From Oscillospiraceae bacterium (lineage in GTDB: Bacteria > Bacillota > Clostridia > Oscillospirales > Oscillospiraceae), in assembly GCA_017399325.1 (NCBI GenBank), contig JAFQDY010000047.1, forward strand, positions 1 through 8,640: a DNA stretch of 8,640 nucleotides, read 5' to 3'. The notes beneath the pieces were generated by a model. That model did not search any database, was not told where the DNA came from, and worked only from the letters and a program-made list of their open reading frames with translations. A program made the position numbers and the translations under genes. This document shows, piece after piece, positions 1 to 7,702 of the stretch (position 1 is its first letter; every line of letters starts with the position of its first letter).

Positions 1-291
1 ATTGACTTTGCTATGACCGCCCGGCAGGTGCATAATAAGGTCCGCGGCTTGAATCCCTGGCCCATTGCCACCGCCCAAATCGGTGGGAAAACTTTTAAGG
101 TATACACAACCGCAATCGTAGAAAATCCCACCAATGCCCCCGCCGGCACGGTTCTGGGCTTGACAAAGACCGGTCTGCAGATCGCCTGCGGTGATGGCGC
201 GGTGGAGATCCGGGTGCTGCAGGCAGAGGGCGGCAAACGGATGGCTGCGCCCGATTATTTCCGGGGACATCCCTTGGAGGAAACCAAATGA
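1..291 (+). CDS. fmt: Methionyl-tRNA formyltransferase, C-terminal part (5' truncated by window)
   Basis: This is the last 96 codons of a gene whose start lies outside the window. Fmt transfers a formyl group from 10-formyltetrahydrofolate to methionyl-initiator tRNA in the cytoplasm. The reading frame is open from base 1 (residues IDFAMTARQVHNK), so the ATG at base 13 is an internal Met and not the start. The segment is the Fmt C-terminal tRNA-contacting beta-barrel domain: the family signature VRGLNPWP is at visible residues 14-21, and the ending LQAEGGKRMAAPDYFRGH is typical. The catalytic N-terminal domain is not visible. The stop codon overlaps the rsmB start in an ATGA (288-291), which suggests translational coupling, and the two genes are neighbours in many Firmicutes. 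Confidence 0.95.
   Translation: MDFAMTARQVHNKVRGLNPWPIATAQIGGKTFKVYTTAIVENPTNAPAGTVLGLTKTGLQIACGDGAVEIRVLQAEGGKRMAAPDYFRGHPLEETK
276..280 (+). promoter_or_regulatory. Ribosome binding site of rsmB
   Basis: GGAGG lies inside the last codons of fmt, 7 bases ahead of the ATG at 288. It supports that ATG as the rsmB start and the 4-bp overlap of the two genes. Confidence 0.75.
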
Positions 292-1598
292 GCGCCCGGG
301 AGACCGCATTAAATGTGCTGATCGCCTGCCGGAAAAACGGCGCTTGGTCCAACGGCGTACTGAAAGAATATGCCCGTCGGGACCGGCTGGACAGTCGGGA
401 CAGCGCTTTGACCGCCCGGCTCTGCTACGGCGTGATGCAAAACAGAAACTATCTGGACTTCTACCTTGCGCAGTTGCTCACCGGCCGCATTAAGGACTTG
501 CACCCGGTCGTGCGGGATATTCTCCACATCGGTCTTTATCAGATCTACCAAATGGACAAGATCCCGGAGTCTGCGGCGGTGAACGAGTCCGTGGAACTAT
601 CCAAAAAATACTGCAAAAATCAACGGGCCGCCGGACTTGTCAACGGCGTGTTGCGAAATGCGGTTCGCACAAAAGATACATTGAAAGAGCCCGTTTCTTA
701 CGAAGATAAGTATAGTCATCCCGGTGAACTGATTAACCTGCTGAAAGCCTATGTTGGTAAAGAACGGTTAGAGCCGATGCTGCAGGCCAATAATGCCATC
801 GCACCTCTGACGGCCCAGGTCAACACGTTAAAAATCACCGCGGAAGCCCTGCAAACACAGTTGGCCAACGAGGGCGTAATGGCTGAAATGCACCCTTGGC
901 TTGAAAATTGCCTGATCCTATCCGGTACCGGCAATATGGAACAACTTCCCAGTTTTAAAGAGGGCCTGTTCTATGTGCAGGACCCGGCGGCAAAGTTGAG
1001 CATCCTGTGCGCAGAACTCCGACCCGGCGATCGGGTGCTGGACTGTTGCGCAGCCCCCGGCGGCAAGAGTTTTGCCGCGGCCGTTGCTATGCAAGGGCAG
1101 GGAAGTATCACTTCCTGCGATATTTACGAACACAAAACAGAGTTGATCGCCCGGGGCGCTGAACGATTGGGTTTTGATCTGATCACGGCAAAACAACATA
1201 GCGCCACCGAATTTGACTCCCAATGGGAAGAAAAAATGGACGCGGTGATTGCCGATGTACCTTGCTCCGGCTTGGGCATCATCCGCAAAAAACCGGACAT
1301 CCGTTATAAAGACTTGAAAGAAATGGCGGAACTTCCGGCACTCCAAAGGGAGATACTGGACAATGTTTCCCGCTATGTAAGACCCGGCGGTTTGCTTTTG
1401 TACTCCACCTGCACATTGGTGCGGGCTGAAAACGAAGATGTGGTGGCGGAATTCCTCCGTACCCACCCTGACTTTACAACCGAACCCCTGCCACTTGGCG
1501 CGCCCTTTCCCAAAAACGAAAGCGGTATGCTGACCTTGGTGCCGGGGGAATATGACACAGACGGCTTTTTCATCTGCCGTTTGCGGAGAAAACAATGA
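288..1598 (+). CDS. rsmB: 16S rRNA (cytosine-5)-methyltransferase RsmB (Sun/Fmu)
   Basis: RsmB uses S-adenosylmethionine (SAM) to methylate C5 of one cytosine (C967 in E. coli numbering) in 16S rRNA during small-subunit maturation. The 436-residue protein has the expected length and architecture. A helical NusB-like RNA-binding domain occupies about residues 1-130, followed by a linker with the conserved YSHPGELIN stretch (142-150). The Rossmann-type methyltransferase domain covers about 165-434. It carries the SAM loop CCAAPGGK (253-260), motif IV DVPCSGLG (323-330, Cys326) and motif VI STCT (373-376, Cys375). By analogy with E. coli RsmB, Cys375 is the nucleophile attacking C6 of cytosine and Cys326 helps release the product. 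The start overlaps the fmt stop and has a good ribosome binding site. The gene end overlaps rlmN in a second ATGA. Confidence 0.96.
   Translation: MSARETALNVLIACRKNGAWSNGVLKEYARRDRLDSRDSALTARLCYGVMQNRNYLDFYLAQLLTGRIKDLHPVVRDILHIGLYQIYQMDKIPESAAVNESVELSKKYCKNQRAAGLVNGVLRNAVRTKDTLKEPVSYEDKYSHPGELINLLKAYVGKERLEPMLQANNAIAPLTAQVNTLKITAEALQTQLANEGVMAEMHPWLENCLILSGTGNMEQLPSFKEGLFYVQDPAAKLSILCAELRPGDRVLDCCAAPGGKSFAAAVAMQGQGSITSCDIYEHKTELIARGAERLGFDLITAKQHSATEFDSQWEEKMDAVIADVPCSGLGIIRKKPDIRYKDLKEMAELPALQREILDNVSRYVRPGGLLLYSTCTLVRAENEDVVAEFLRTHPDFTTEPLPLGAPFPKNESGMLTLVPGEYDTDGFFICRLRRKQ
1585..1588 (+). promoter_or_regulatory. Ribosome binding site of rlmN (short)
   Basis: GGAG lies 6 bases ahead of the ATG at 1595, within the last codons of rsmB. 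It is shorter than the other ribosome binding sites here, so rlmN translation probably relies partly on ribosomes ending on rsmB at the overlapping stop. Confidence 0.55.
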
Positions 1599-2632
1599 AC
1601 CATTTGAAATCTATGACCATACCCGAGATCGGCGAAGTTCTCAAAGAATTGGGTCAACCGGCCTTTCGGGCCAAACAGGTCTTTTCCTGGCTACATAAAG
1701 GTGTACGCAGTTTCGAGGAAATGACCAACCTGCCCAAATCCTTGCGGGACACGCTGGAAAGCGGGTATCCCATATGCGCCCCGGAAGTGGTGCGCAAGCA
1801 AACTTCCAAGAAAGACGGCACGATCAAATATCTGTGGAAACTTTCCGATGGCAACTGCGTGGAAACGGTGCTGATGCGTTACCATTACGGCAATACCGTG
1901 TGCATTTCCACAGAAGTTGGCTGCCGTATGGGCTGTGCGTTTTGTGCATCTACCTTGGGCGGCTTGGTGCGGCCTCTCGAGCCTTTTGAGATGATCGATC
2001 AGGTGCTGTTCACCCAGGTGGATTCCGGCCTTCCGGTTTCCCATATCGTGCTGATGGGCATCGGTGAACCGCTGGACAATATGGAAAATGTATTGCGTTT
2101 TCTGGAACTGGTGAACAGTCCTGAGGGGATGAATATCTCTATGCGCCATATCAGTTTGTCCACTTGCGGTTTAGTGCCGAAAATCGACGAACTGGGGGAT
2201 AAGAAACTGCAGATCAGTCTGGCAATTTCCCTGCACGGCCCAAACAATGAGATACGCAATCGGATCATGCCGGTGAATAAGGCCTATCCCATCGAGCAGT
2301 TGATCCCGGCCTGCCGTCGGTATTATGAAAAGACCTCCCGGCGTATCCACTTTGAATATGCTATGATCCAGGGGGTGAATGACACCCCGGAACACGCAAA
2401 ACAACTGCTTTCGCTTCTGAAGGGTCTGCCTTCCCACGTGAATATGATTCCTTTGAATCACGTGGAGGAGAGTCCCTATAAACCCAGCACCAAATCTGCG
2501 GTGGCGGCATTCCAGAAAATTCTGGAAGACGGTGGCGTTACGGCCACGGTTCGCCGCACATTGGGCAGCGACATTGATGCTTCCTGCGGACAACTTCGCA
2601 GAAAATATACAAGGCAAACAGAAAACGACTGA
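1595..2632 (+). CDS. rlmN: Dual-specificity RNA adenine-C2 methyltransferase RlmN (radical SAM)
   Basis: RlmN makes 2-methyladenosine at A2503 of 23S rRNA in the peptidyl transferase centre and, in characterised members, at A37 of some tRNAs. The 345-residue product is full length. The N-terminal accessory domain (about 1-90) is followed by a radical SAM barrel with the cluster-binding CxxxCxxC motif at Cys110, Cys114 and Cys117. Two further mechanistic cysteines are present: Cys103, seven residues before the cluster motif (equivalent to E. coli Cys118), and Cys331 in GSDIDASCGQL (equivalent to the methyl-carrying Cys355). The MGIGEPLDN segment (154-162) and SLHGPNNEIRN (212-222) are also family hallmarks. 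All known catalytic residues are therefore intact. Cfr, the related resistance enzyme that methylates C8, shares the cysteines, but the order next to rsmB and the overall pattern favour RlmN. Confidence 0.96.
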   Translation: MNHLKSMTIPEIGEVLKELGQPAFRAKQVFSWLHKGVRSFEEMTNLPKSLRDTLESGYPICAPEVVRKQTSKKDGTIKYLWKLSDGNCVETVLMRYHYGNTVCISTEVGCRMGCAFCASTLGGLVRPLEPFEMIDQVLFTQVDSGLPVSHIVLMGIGEPLDNMENVLRFLELVNSPEGMNISMRHISLSTCGLVPKIDELGDKKLQISLAISLHGPNNEIRNRIMPVNKAYPIEQLIPACRRYYEKTSRRIHFEYAMIQGVNDTPEHAKQLLSLLKGLPSHVNMIPLNHVEESPYKPSTKSAVAAFQKILEDGGVTATVRRTLGSDIDASCGQLRRKYTRQTEND

Positions 2633-2643
2633 TTACACTTGAA

Positions 2644-2648
2644 AGGAG
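2644..2648 (+). promoter_or_regulatory. Ribosome binding site of the PP2C phosphatase gene
   Basis: AGGAG within TTGAAAGGAGTG (2639-2650) lies 9 bases before the ATG at 2658. The same 12-base leader precedes the kinase gene. Confidence 0.8.
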
Positions 2649-2657
2649 TGAGATCTT

Positions 2658-3389
2658 ATGCGATATTGGGCATTGACAGACCCCGGTATAGCCAGAGAGG
2701 AAAATCAGGATACCTACAAAATTGAATCTTTGAACAAACATACCTTGCTCTGCGTGATCTGCGACGGTATGGGCGGCGCGAAATCCGGCAATGTTGCCAG
2801 CACTTTAGCCGCAGATGTTTTCACTCAGGAAGTGAAAAAAGCCTGGACAGCGGATATGCCTACGGAGAAAACGGAGCAAATGCTGGAAGCAGCCGTAAAA
2901 TTGGCAAACTTCACAGTCTTTGACCAGAGTCGACAATCGGAAGAATTTCAGGGTATGGGCACAACAATGGTTGCCTTGCTGATCCAGGGCAAACACGCAA
3001 CCGTAGTGAATGTGGGCGACAGCCGCGCTTACCGGATCAGCGATGCGGGCATCAAGCAGATCACTAAAGACCATTCTTTGGTGCAGATGATGATCGCCAG
3101 AGGAGAACTGTCCAAAGAAAGAGCCAAACACTACCCGGGAAAGAATCTGATCACCCGGGCGATCGGTACAGAAGAGCAGGTATCCTGTGACATCTTCCAT
3201 ACAGATGCCTGCCGTGGAGATTATTTTCTGCTATGCACAGACGGACTTTCCAATATGGTGGATGACCAGGAAATTTTGTTTGAGGTGGCCCACGGCCAGG
3301 GCGATGCGCAGTGCTGCGAAAGGCTGCTGGAAATCGCCAAAAATCGGGGAGCGCCGGATAATGTCACAAGCGTGCTTGTGCGTGTCTGA
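2658..3389 (+). CDS. prpC: PP2C-family Ser/Thr protein phosphatase (PrpC/Stp type)
   Basis: This is a cytoplasmic metal-dependent phosphatase that removes phosphate from Ser/Thr residues and opposes the kinase encoded next door, usually including the kinase itself. At 243 residues it is a single catalytic domain of the usual bacterial size. The PP2C motifs appear in order: the N-terminal REENQD (13-18), CDGMGG (35-40) with metal ligand Asp36, GMGTTMVALLI (99-109), NVGDSRAYRI (118-127), KDHSLVQ (137-143), CTDGLSNMV (193-201) with metal ligand Asp195, and GAPDNVTSVLVR (231-242) with Asp234. There is no membrane segment or sensory domain, so it is the PrpC/Stp type rather than a SpoIIE-like phosphatase. 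It begins 25 bp after rlmN and ends 22 bp before the kinase gene, as in the conserved Firmicutes order. No separate promoter is visible in these short gaps. Confidence 0.95.
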   Translation: MRYWALTDPGIAREENQDTYKIESLNKHTLLCVICDGMGGAKSGNVASTLAADVFTQEVKKAWTADMPTEKTEQMLEAAVKLANFTVFDQSRQSEEFQGMGTTMVALLIQGKHATVVNVGDSRAYRISDAGIKQITKDHSLVQMMIARGELSKERAKHYPGKNLITRAIGTEEQVSCDIFHTDACRGDYFLLCTDGLSNMVDDQEILFEVAHGQGDAQCCERLLEIAKNRGAPDNVTSVLVRV

Positions 3390-3398
3390 TGCTTTGAA

Positions 3399-3403
3399 AG
3401 GAG
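3399..3403 (+). promoter_or_regulatory. Ribosome binding site of the PASTA kinase gene
   Basis: AGGAG within TTGAAAGGAGTG (3394-3405) lies 8 bases before the ATG at 3412 and fixes this start, which is the one that places the glycine loop at residue 22. Confidence 0.8.
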
Positions 3404-3411
3404 TGTAGATC

Positions 3412-5616
3412 ATGGATCATGATAAATACATAGGCCGTATGCTGGACAATCGCTACGAGATCCTGGAAGTGATCGGTACCGGCGGTATGGCGGTGGTTTA
3501 TAAGGCCCGATGTCATCGGTTAAACCGGTTGGTGGCTATCAAAATCTTAAAAGACGACAACTTGGGCGATGAGGACTTCCGCCGCCGTTTTCACGCGGAA
3601 AGTCAGGCCGTTGCAATGCTCAGCCACCCCAATATCGTTTCGGTGTACGATGTGTCCACCTCTGTGATGGCGGACTACATCGTTATGGAACTGATCGAGG
3701 GCATTACCCTAAAGCAGTATATGAAGAAAAAGGGCGTCCTCAACTGGAAGGAAACCCTGCACTTTGCAATGCAGATCGCCAAGGCGCTGGAACACGCACA
3801 CGGCAAAGGCATTGTCCACCGGGACATTAAACCCCACAATGTGATGGTACTGAAAAACGGCTCGGTCAAGGTTATGGACTTTGGTATTGCCCGGCTTATC
3901 TCCAAAGGCAATACCCTGACCAAAGAGGCGTTGGGCTCTGTTCACTATATTTCCCCCGAACAGGCTAAGGGCGGACGGGTGGATAACCGCTCGGATATCT
4001 ATTCCCTTGGTGTTGTGATGTACGAGATGATGACCGGACGGCCTCCTTATGAGGGCGAATCCCCTGTGTCGGTGGCCATTCAGCATATTAACGGTGGCGC
4101 GGCAATGCCCAGCGTATTCAATCCCAACATTCCCGGCGGTCTGGAGCAGATCATTATGCGGGCAATGGCAAAAAGCGTAGCGAACCGTTATCCCTCTGCC
4201 ACCAGAATGCTCTCTGATATGGATGAGTTCCGCAAAGATCCCACTATGCTTTTTGACTACACAGGCCTTTCCGTGGACGAGGCGATCCGTATGTCAAAAC
4301 CCCCGCTGGTGCTAAATCCCCAGCCGGGAACAAAACCGGAAACGCCGGCAAGACCACAGACAACACCGAGACCCTCTACGGGCCGGAAGACCGCGCCCCA
4401 AAACCATCGCAGAAGGAAACCCCGCAGGACGCAGCAGGAGATCAGACGCAATAAAATGACCACCATTGCTATTGTGTCTTGCTCGGTAGTGGCAATTTTA
4501 GCCGTCGGTATCTTTATGGCGATCCTTCTGGGCGGCGGATTCACACCGGACGAGAAACTGGTGACCATTCCCAAACTGACAGGTGAAGTATTTGACGAAC
4601 TGCCGGATTATGCGGGACTGACTATACGAAAAGAGGAAGCCTATAACGATTCGGTGGAGGCGGGTATTGTCATCAGCCAAGCACCCGTGGCCGGAGAAAA
4701 AGTGGTAGAAGGCTCGCTGGTCGTCGTCAAGGTCAGCCTTGGCTCCATACCTCGCGTGGTGAAGATGACGGACCTTACCGGCCGTTCCAAGGAATGGGCA
4801 ATTGACTTCCTGGACTCTCAGGACTTTGGCCTGAAATATACCATCAAAGAGGAAAACCACGACAGCATCGCCCAAGGGCAAGTTATTCGCACCGAACCGA
4901 AAGCGGGGGTGGAACTGACAAACGGTCAGTCCATCACCCTGTGGGTCAGCAAGGGTAAGAAAGTGCAGTTTTCTGCTATGCCCGATCTGGTAAATCAGAC
5001 GGAGGAACAAGCCCGGAAGACCTTGAATCTGCAGGATATGGCGCTGGATATTGTGGTTGAAGAAGTGTTCAACATCAACATCAAAGCCGGCACGGTTATG
5101 GAAACAGAACCCACCAGCGGCGAACGGCTGAAGACCGGCCAGACCGTCAAACTCTATGTAAGCAAGGGCGTGGAGAAAAAAGCGATGCCCGACTTAGTGG
5201 GAATGGAGCATACCCAGGCGTCGGAACTGCTGACCACAATGGGCTTTAAGCCCCCCAAGATCACCTATGAATTCAGCACCGAACCGGAAAATACCGTCAT
5301 CGGTCAGTCCCACGAAAAGGGCGTTGAATACGAGGTCCACGAGGATATCGTACTGCGTGTTTCCAAAGGCCCTTCCGGTGAAATGGAGATTACCAAAGAT
5401 GTGGTCATTGACCTGAAAAACGCCGCGCTGGAGGATAAACGGGATGTGTCCGTTTTCCGTAACGGAAAGATCGTCCACTTCGAGTCGGTGGCCAAGGGGA
5501 CCCAATCGATTACGATAGAAGATCAAGTGGGCACAGGTACGGTCAAATATACCGTTCATATCAACGGAGAGTACGCCTGGGATGTGAGCGAGGTGTTCAC
5601 CAAACAGACATCATAA
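3412..5616 (+). CDS. prkC: PASTA-domain eukaryotic-like Ser/Thr protein kinase (PrkC/StkP/IreK family)
   Basis: This membrane kinase senses muropeptides or cell-wall precursors outside the cell and phosphorylates proteins of growth, division and wall synthesis. The 734-residue product has a cytoplasmic kinase domain (about 15-275): glycine loop GTGGMAVVY (22-30), ATP-anchoring Lys44, HRDIKPHNV (136-144) with catalytic Asp138, DFG (156-158) and SPE (181-183). The activation segment carries Thr168 and Thr170. A Pro-rich then strongly basic linker (about 297-348) leads to one membrane helix (about 350-374), giving an outside C-terminus. Four PASTA repeats follow, at about 383-444, 447-515, 521-586 and 590-653; the last three end in VSKG. 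A distinct tail of about 80 residues (655-734) may be the beta-sandwich seen at the end of Bacillus PrkC; that is inference. The adjacent phosphatase is its expected antagonist. Confidence 0.96.
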   Translation: MDHDKYIGRMLDNRYEILEVIGTGGMAVVYKARCHRLNRLVAIKILKDDNLGDEDFRRRFHAESQAVAMLSHPNIVSVYDVSTSVMADYIVMELIEGITLKQYMKKKGVLNWKETLHFAMQIAKALEHAHGKGIVHRDIKPHNVMVLKNGSVKVMDFGIARLISKGNTLTKEALGSVHYISPEQAKGGRVDNRSDIYSLGVVMYEMMTGRPPYEGESPVSVAIQHINGGAAMPSVFNPNIPGGLEQIIMRAMAKSVANRYPSATRMLSDMDEFRKDPTMLFDYTGLSVDEAIRMSKPPLVLNPQPGTKPETPARPQTTPRPSTGRKTAPQNHRRRKPRRTQQEIRRNKMTTIAIVSCSVVAILAVGIFMAILLGGGFTPDEKLVTIPKLTGEVFDELPDYAGLTIRKEEAYNDSVEAGIVISQAPVAGEKVVEGSLVVVKVSLGSIPRVVKMTDLTGRSKEWAIDFLDSQDFGLKYTIKEENHDSIAQGQVIRTEPKAGVELTNGQSITLWVSKGKKVQFSAMPDLVNQTEEQARKTLNLQDMALDIVVEEVFNINIKAGTVMETEPTSGERLKTGQTVKLYVSKGVEKKAMPDLVGMEHTQASELLTTMGFKPPKITYEFSTEPENTVIGQSHEKGVEYEVHEDIVLRVSKGPSGEMEITKDVVIDLKNAALEDKRDVSVFRNGKIVHFESVAKGTQSITIEDQVGTGTVKYTVHINGEYAWDVSEVFTKQTS

Positions 5617-5622
5617 GGAGCA

Positions 5623-5627
5623 AAGGA
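5623..5627 (+). promoter_or_regulatory. Ribosome binding site of rsgA
   Basis: AAGGA lies 7 bases ahead of the ATG at 5635. A second purine-rich match, AAGGAG (5615-5620), overlaps the kinase stop codon but is 14 bases from the ATG, too far to be the main site. Confidence 0.65.
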
Positions 5628-5634
5628 AAAGATA

Positions 5635-6522
5635 ATGGGCAATCGTGCAATCGGACGGATATTGCGTTCTGTCAGCGGATTTTATGATGTGCAGACGGAA
5701 GATAAGCGTATTACCTGCCGCGGTCGCGGCAGTTTGCGCCGCGGTCCGGAAACGCCCCTGACCGGCGATATGGTGGAAATTTCCATAGAGCAGGGGAAGG
5801 GTATGATCGAAAAGATCCTGCCAAGACGCAACCGGTTCATTCGTCCTGCGGTGGCAAATATGGATGCGCTGGTGATCTTTGCGTCCAATGTCAATCCTGT
5901 GACAGAACCGTTCCTTATCGATCGGGTCACGGCCATTGCCGGCGACCAGGGCGTGCCGGTGCATATCTGTGTGAATAAATGCGATCTGGATCCGGCGGCG
6001 GATCTGGTACGGATCTACCGCAACGCAGGATTCCCTGTGATACAGACCAGCGCCGTTACCGGAGAAGGTGTGGACGAACTGCGGCAGTTGATAGAAGGCA
6101 AGTTTACCGCATTTACCGGCAACACCGGCGTGGGAAAAAGCAGCATCTTAAATACCCTCAATCCCCGGTTGCAACTGGCAACCGGCGAGGTGTCGGAGAA
6201 GTTGGGCCGCGGCCGCCATACCACCCGCCATGTGGAACTCTATCACTTGGACGGCGATACATATGTGGCGGACACACCGGGTTTTGCCTCCTTTGATACA
6301 GAGCAAATGGATGTGATACTGAAAGAAAATCTGCAGTACGCATTCCCGGATTTCGCGCCCTATTTGGGCAAGTGCCAGTTCCACGACTGCTCTCACCGTT
6401 CAGAGCCGGGTTGCACCGTGCGGGAAGCGGTTACGAGCGGCGCGCTGGAACAGACCCGCTACGACAGTTACCTGCGGCTTTATGAAAAATCCAGCCAGGT
6501 AAAACTTTGGGAAATTAAATAA
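5635..6522 (+). CDS. rsgA: Ribosome small-subunit-dependent GTPase RsgA (YloQ/YjeQ)
   Basis: RsgA is a circularly permuted GTPase that acts in late 30S subunit maturation and hydrolyses GTP when bound to the 30S particle. The 295-residue product has the three family domains: an N-terminal OB fold (about 1-68), the permuted GTPase domain, and a C-terminal zinc domain. Motifs occur in the diagnostic order G4 NKCD (114-117), G5 SA (139-140), G1 GNTGVGKSS (162-170), switch I GRGRHTTRH (191-199) and G3 DTPG (213-216). The zinc ligands are Cys247, Cys252, His254 and Cys260. All are intact. The gene follows the kinase by 18 bp, as in Bacillus, where this GTPase is known to be phosphorylated by PrkC. 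It is the last gene of the rightward cluster: a terminator begins at its stop codon. Confidence 0.96.
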   Translation: MGNRAIGRILRSVSGFYDVQTEDKRITCRGRGSLRRGPETPLTGDMVEISIEQGKGMIEKILPRRNRFIRPAVANMDALVIFASNVNPVTEPFLIDRVTAIAGDQGVPVHICVNKCDLDPAADLVRIYRNAGFPVIQTSAVTGEGVDELRQLIEGKFTAFTGNTGVGKSSILNTLNPRLQLATGEVSEKLGRGRHTTRHVELYHLDGDTYVADTPGFASFDTEQMDVILKENLQYAFPDFAPYLGKCQFHDCSHRSEPGCTVREAVTSGALEQTRYDSYLRLYEKSSQVKLWEIK

Positions 6523-6556
6523 AAATCGGGTGTCCGTTGGGACACCCGATTTTTTA
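6521..6556. terminator. Bidirectional Rho-independent terminator between rsgA and tmcAL
   Basis: A perfect 15-bp inverted repeat (6521-6535 with 6540-6554) closes on a GTTG loop. The core TCGGGTGTCC / GGACACCCGA is GC-rich and is flanked by an A tract on the left and a run of six T on the right (6550-6555). Read on either strand it gives a stable hairpin followed by a U tract. The rsgA stop (6520-6522) and the tmcAL stop (6556-6554) both touch the stem, so the hairpin fills the whole 31-bp gap between the two convergent genes. Confidence 0.93.
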
Positions 6557-7702
6557 ATCGGCTTTGTAATATACCCGGCGGTCGCCTTCGTCGAAAGGCG
6601 GTTCGTTGCCGCTTGTGCAGAACAGGTTGTATAGTCTGCCCACCCGGTGTTCTATTTTCTGATAGGGATGGTCGACCGATTCGCCGGCGTTGGGGAACAG
6701 ACCGGTTTGCCTTGCTTTTTTCAGGATTTCCCGGCCTTTATCACGGAAAGCAAGCACCCGGGCATAAGGCGTGGGGGTGGCAATATCGGTTGCAGCAATA
6801 CCCAAAAAAGCACACATGACCATCCGGTCAAGCCGCGTGCGGGTGTACCGCTTGGACTTAGTGGCAGTTATGATCTCTTCCAATGTACCGTACTTTCTGG
6901 CGTTATGCATAAGTTTTCGCCAAAGTCCCTCGCTGCCATAGGGGAGGGTTTCAAGTTCTGCGTCTGTCATAGTGCGCAAGCGGTACAAAATCGCCTGCTC
7001 ACCTGCGGTGGTGGTGTACAAAGGCGTGTCTGCGAAAATGTCCTGCGTCTGCCGGGGGATGTATACCCCGAAGGATTCGCCTTGCAGCATCAATTCCCGC
7101 ACCGCGGTGGCAGAGGGATTCTGCGGGTCTGCGGTCAGGTCGTGGTAGCCGCCCTGCCTGTGAATGGGCATCGGTTTCATAGAAACGCCTTGCTGCAAAA
7201 TGGCTTTACAGTATTCCGTTGCCAAAATGTCATTGGGTTCTGAGAGGGTATCCTGCTTTAGTCCCATAGCCTGCAAGGCGGCTTGACGGGCAGCAGGGAA
7301 GGACAGACCCTTGTCCAACGCTTCGTGCAGCGCGTCGGGGAAGTTCTCGTCCAGTAAGGCTTTGGCGGTTGCAAGAATGGTATCGGCATCTGCGGTTTCT
7401 GCCCCAAAACATAAGGCGTCACAAAAACCGCCTAAAATCCGTACGCCCTCTTGGGCAAACCCCTCGGCAGAGGACATCGATGCAGTAACCGGCAGTTCCA
7501 AAACCAGGTCTGCGCCGCTTTCAACTGCCGCCCGGGCCCGCAAAGACTTGTCCAAAATGGCCGGTGCGCCCCGTTGCACATAATTTCCGCTCATCAGACA
7601 AACGATGCCCCCGTCGGGATCGTTGGCCCGGATGAGGTCCAGTTGCTTTTTATGTCCCAAGTGGAAAGGGTTATACTCACAAATAATACCGGTAATGGGC
7701 AA
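6554..7702 (-). CDS. tmcAL: tRNA(Met) cytidine acetate ligase TmcAL (YlbM, nucleotidyltransferase fold)
   Basis: TmcAL activates acetate with ATP to acetyl-adenylate and acetylates the wobble cytidine (C34) of elongator tRNA-Met to N4-acetylcytidine, which limits misreading of Ile AUA codons. The product has 382 residues, near the family norm of about 390-410. The nucleotidyltransferase signature GIICEYNPFHLGH (5-17) has the HxGH motif at His14-His17. It is followed by SGNYVQRG (38-45), GADLVLELP (63-71) and SAEGF (78-82), all family hallmarks. Further on are EPNDILATEY (155-164), the SEGLWRKL segment (257-264) and the basic TKSKRYTRTRL (281-291), probably tRNA-binding. Translation starts at TTG (7702-7700): no ATG fits, and a strong ribosome binding site stands just upstream. 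The gene is convergent with rsgA and divergent from ackA, so it is its own transcription unit. Confidence 0.94.
   Translation of the reverse strand: MPITGIICEYNPFHLGHKKQLDLIRANDPDGGIVCLMSGNYVQRGAPAILDKSLRARAAVESGADLVLELPVTASMSSAEGFAQEGVRILGGFCDALCFGAETADADTILATAKALLDENFPDALHEALDKGLSFPAARQAALQAMGLKQDTLSEPNDILATEYCKAILQQGVSMKPMPIHRQGGYHDLTADPQNPSATAVRELMLQGESFGVYIPRQTQDIFADTPLYTTTAGEQAILYRLRTMTDAELETLPYGSEGLWRKLMHNARKYGTLEEIITATKSKRYTRTRLDRMVMCAFLGIAATDIATPTPYARVLAFRDKGREILKKARQTGLFPNAGESVDHPYQKIEHRVGRLYNLFCTSGNEPPFDEGDRRVYYKAD

Noticed and set aside
13..291. ATG at base 13 as the start of a separate 92-residue protein
   Set aside because: The frame is open upstream to base 1 and the four residues before it fit the Fmt C-terminal domain, so this is the tail of fmt.
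918..1595. A 225-codon open frame on the minus strand inside rsmB
   Set aside because: It resembles no family, lies fully antisense to an intact rsmB with all motifs, and is explained by GC-rich codon use.
1595..2632. Cfr-type antibiotic resistance methyltransferase instead of RlmN
   Set aside because: The cysteine pattern is shared by both, but the conserved position between rsmB and the PP2C/kinase pair and the overall sequence fit the housekeeping RlmN.
4306..4455. Pro-rich and Arg-rich stretch as a separate gene or a frameshift in the kinase
   Set aside because: The frame is continuous and a low-complexity, basic juxtamembrane linker before the membrane helix is normal in PASTA kinases.
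6647..7243. A 198-codon plus-strand open frame inside tmcAL
   Set aside because: It is antisense to a complete, well-conserved gene, has no ribosome binding site of note, and matches no family I know.
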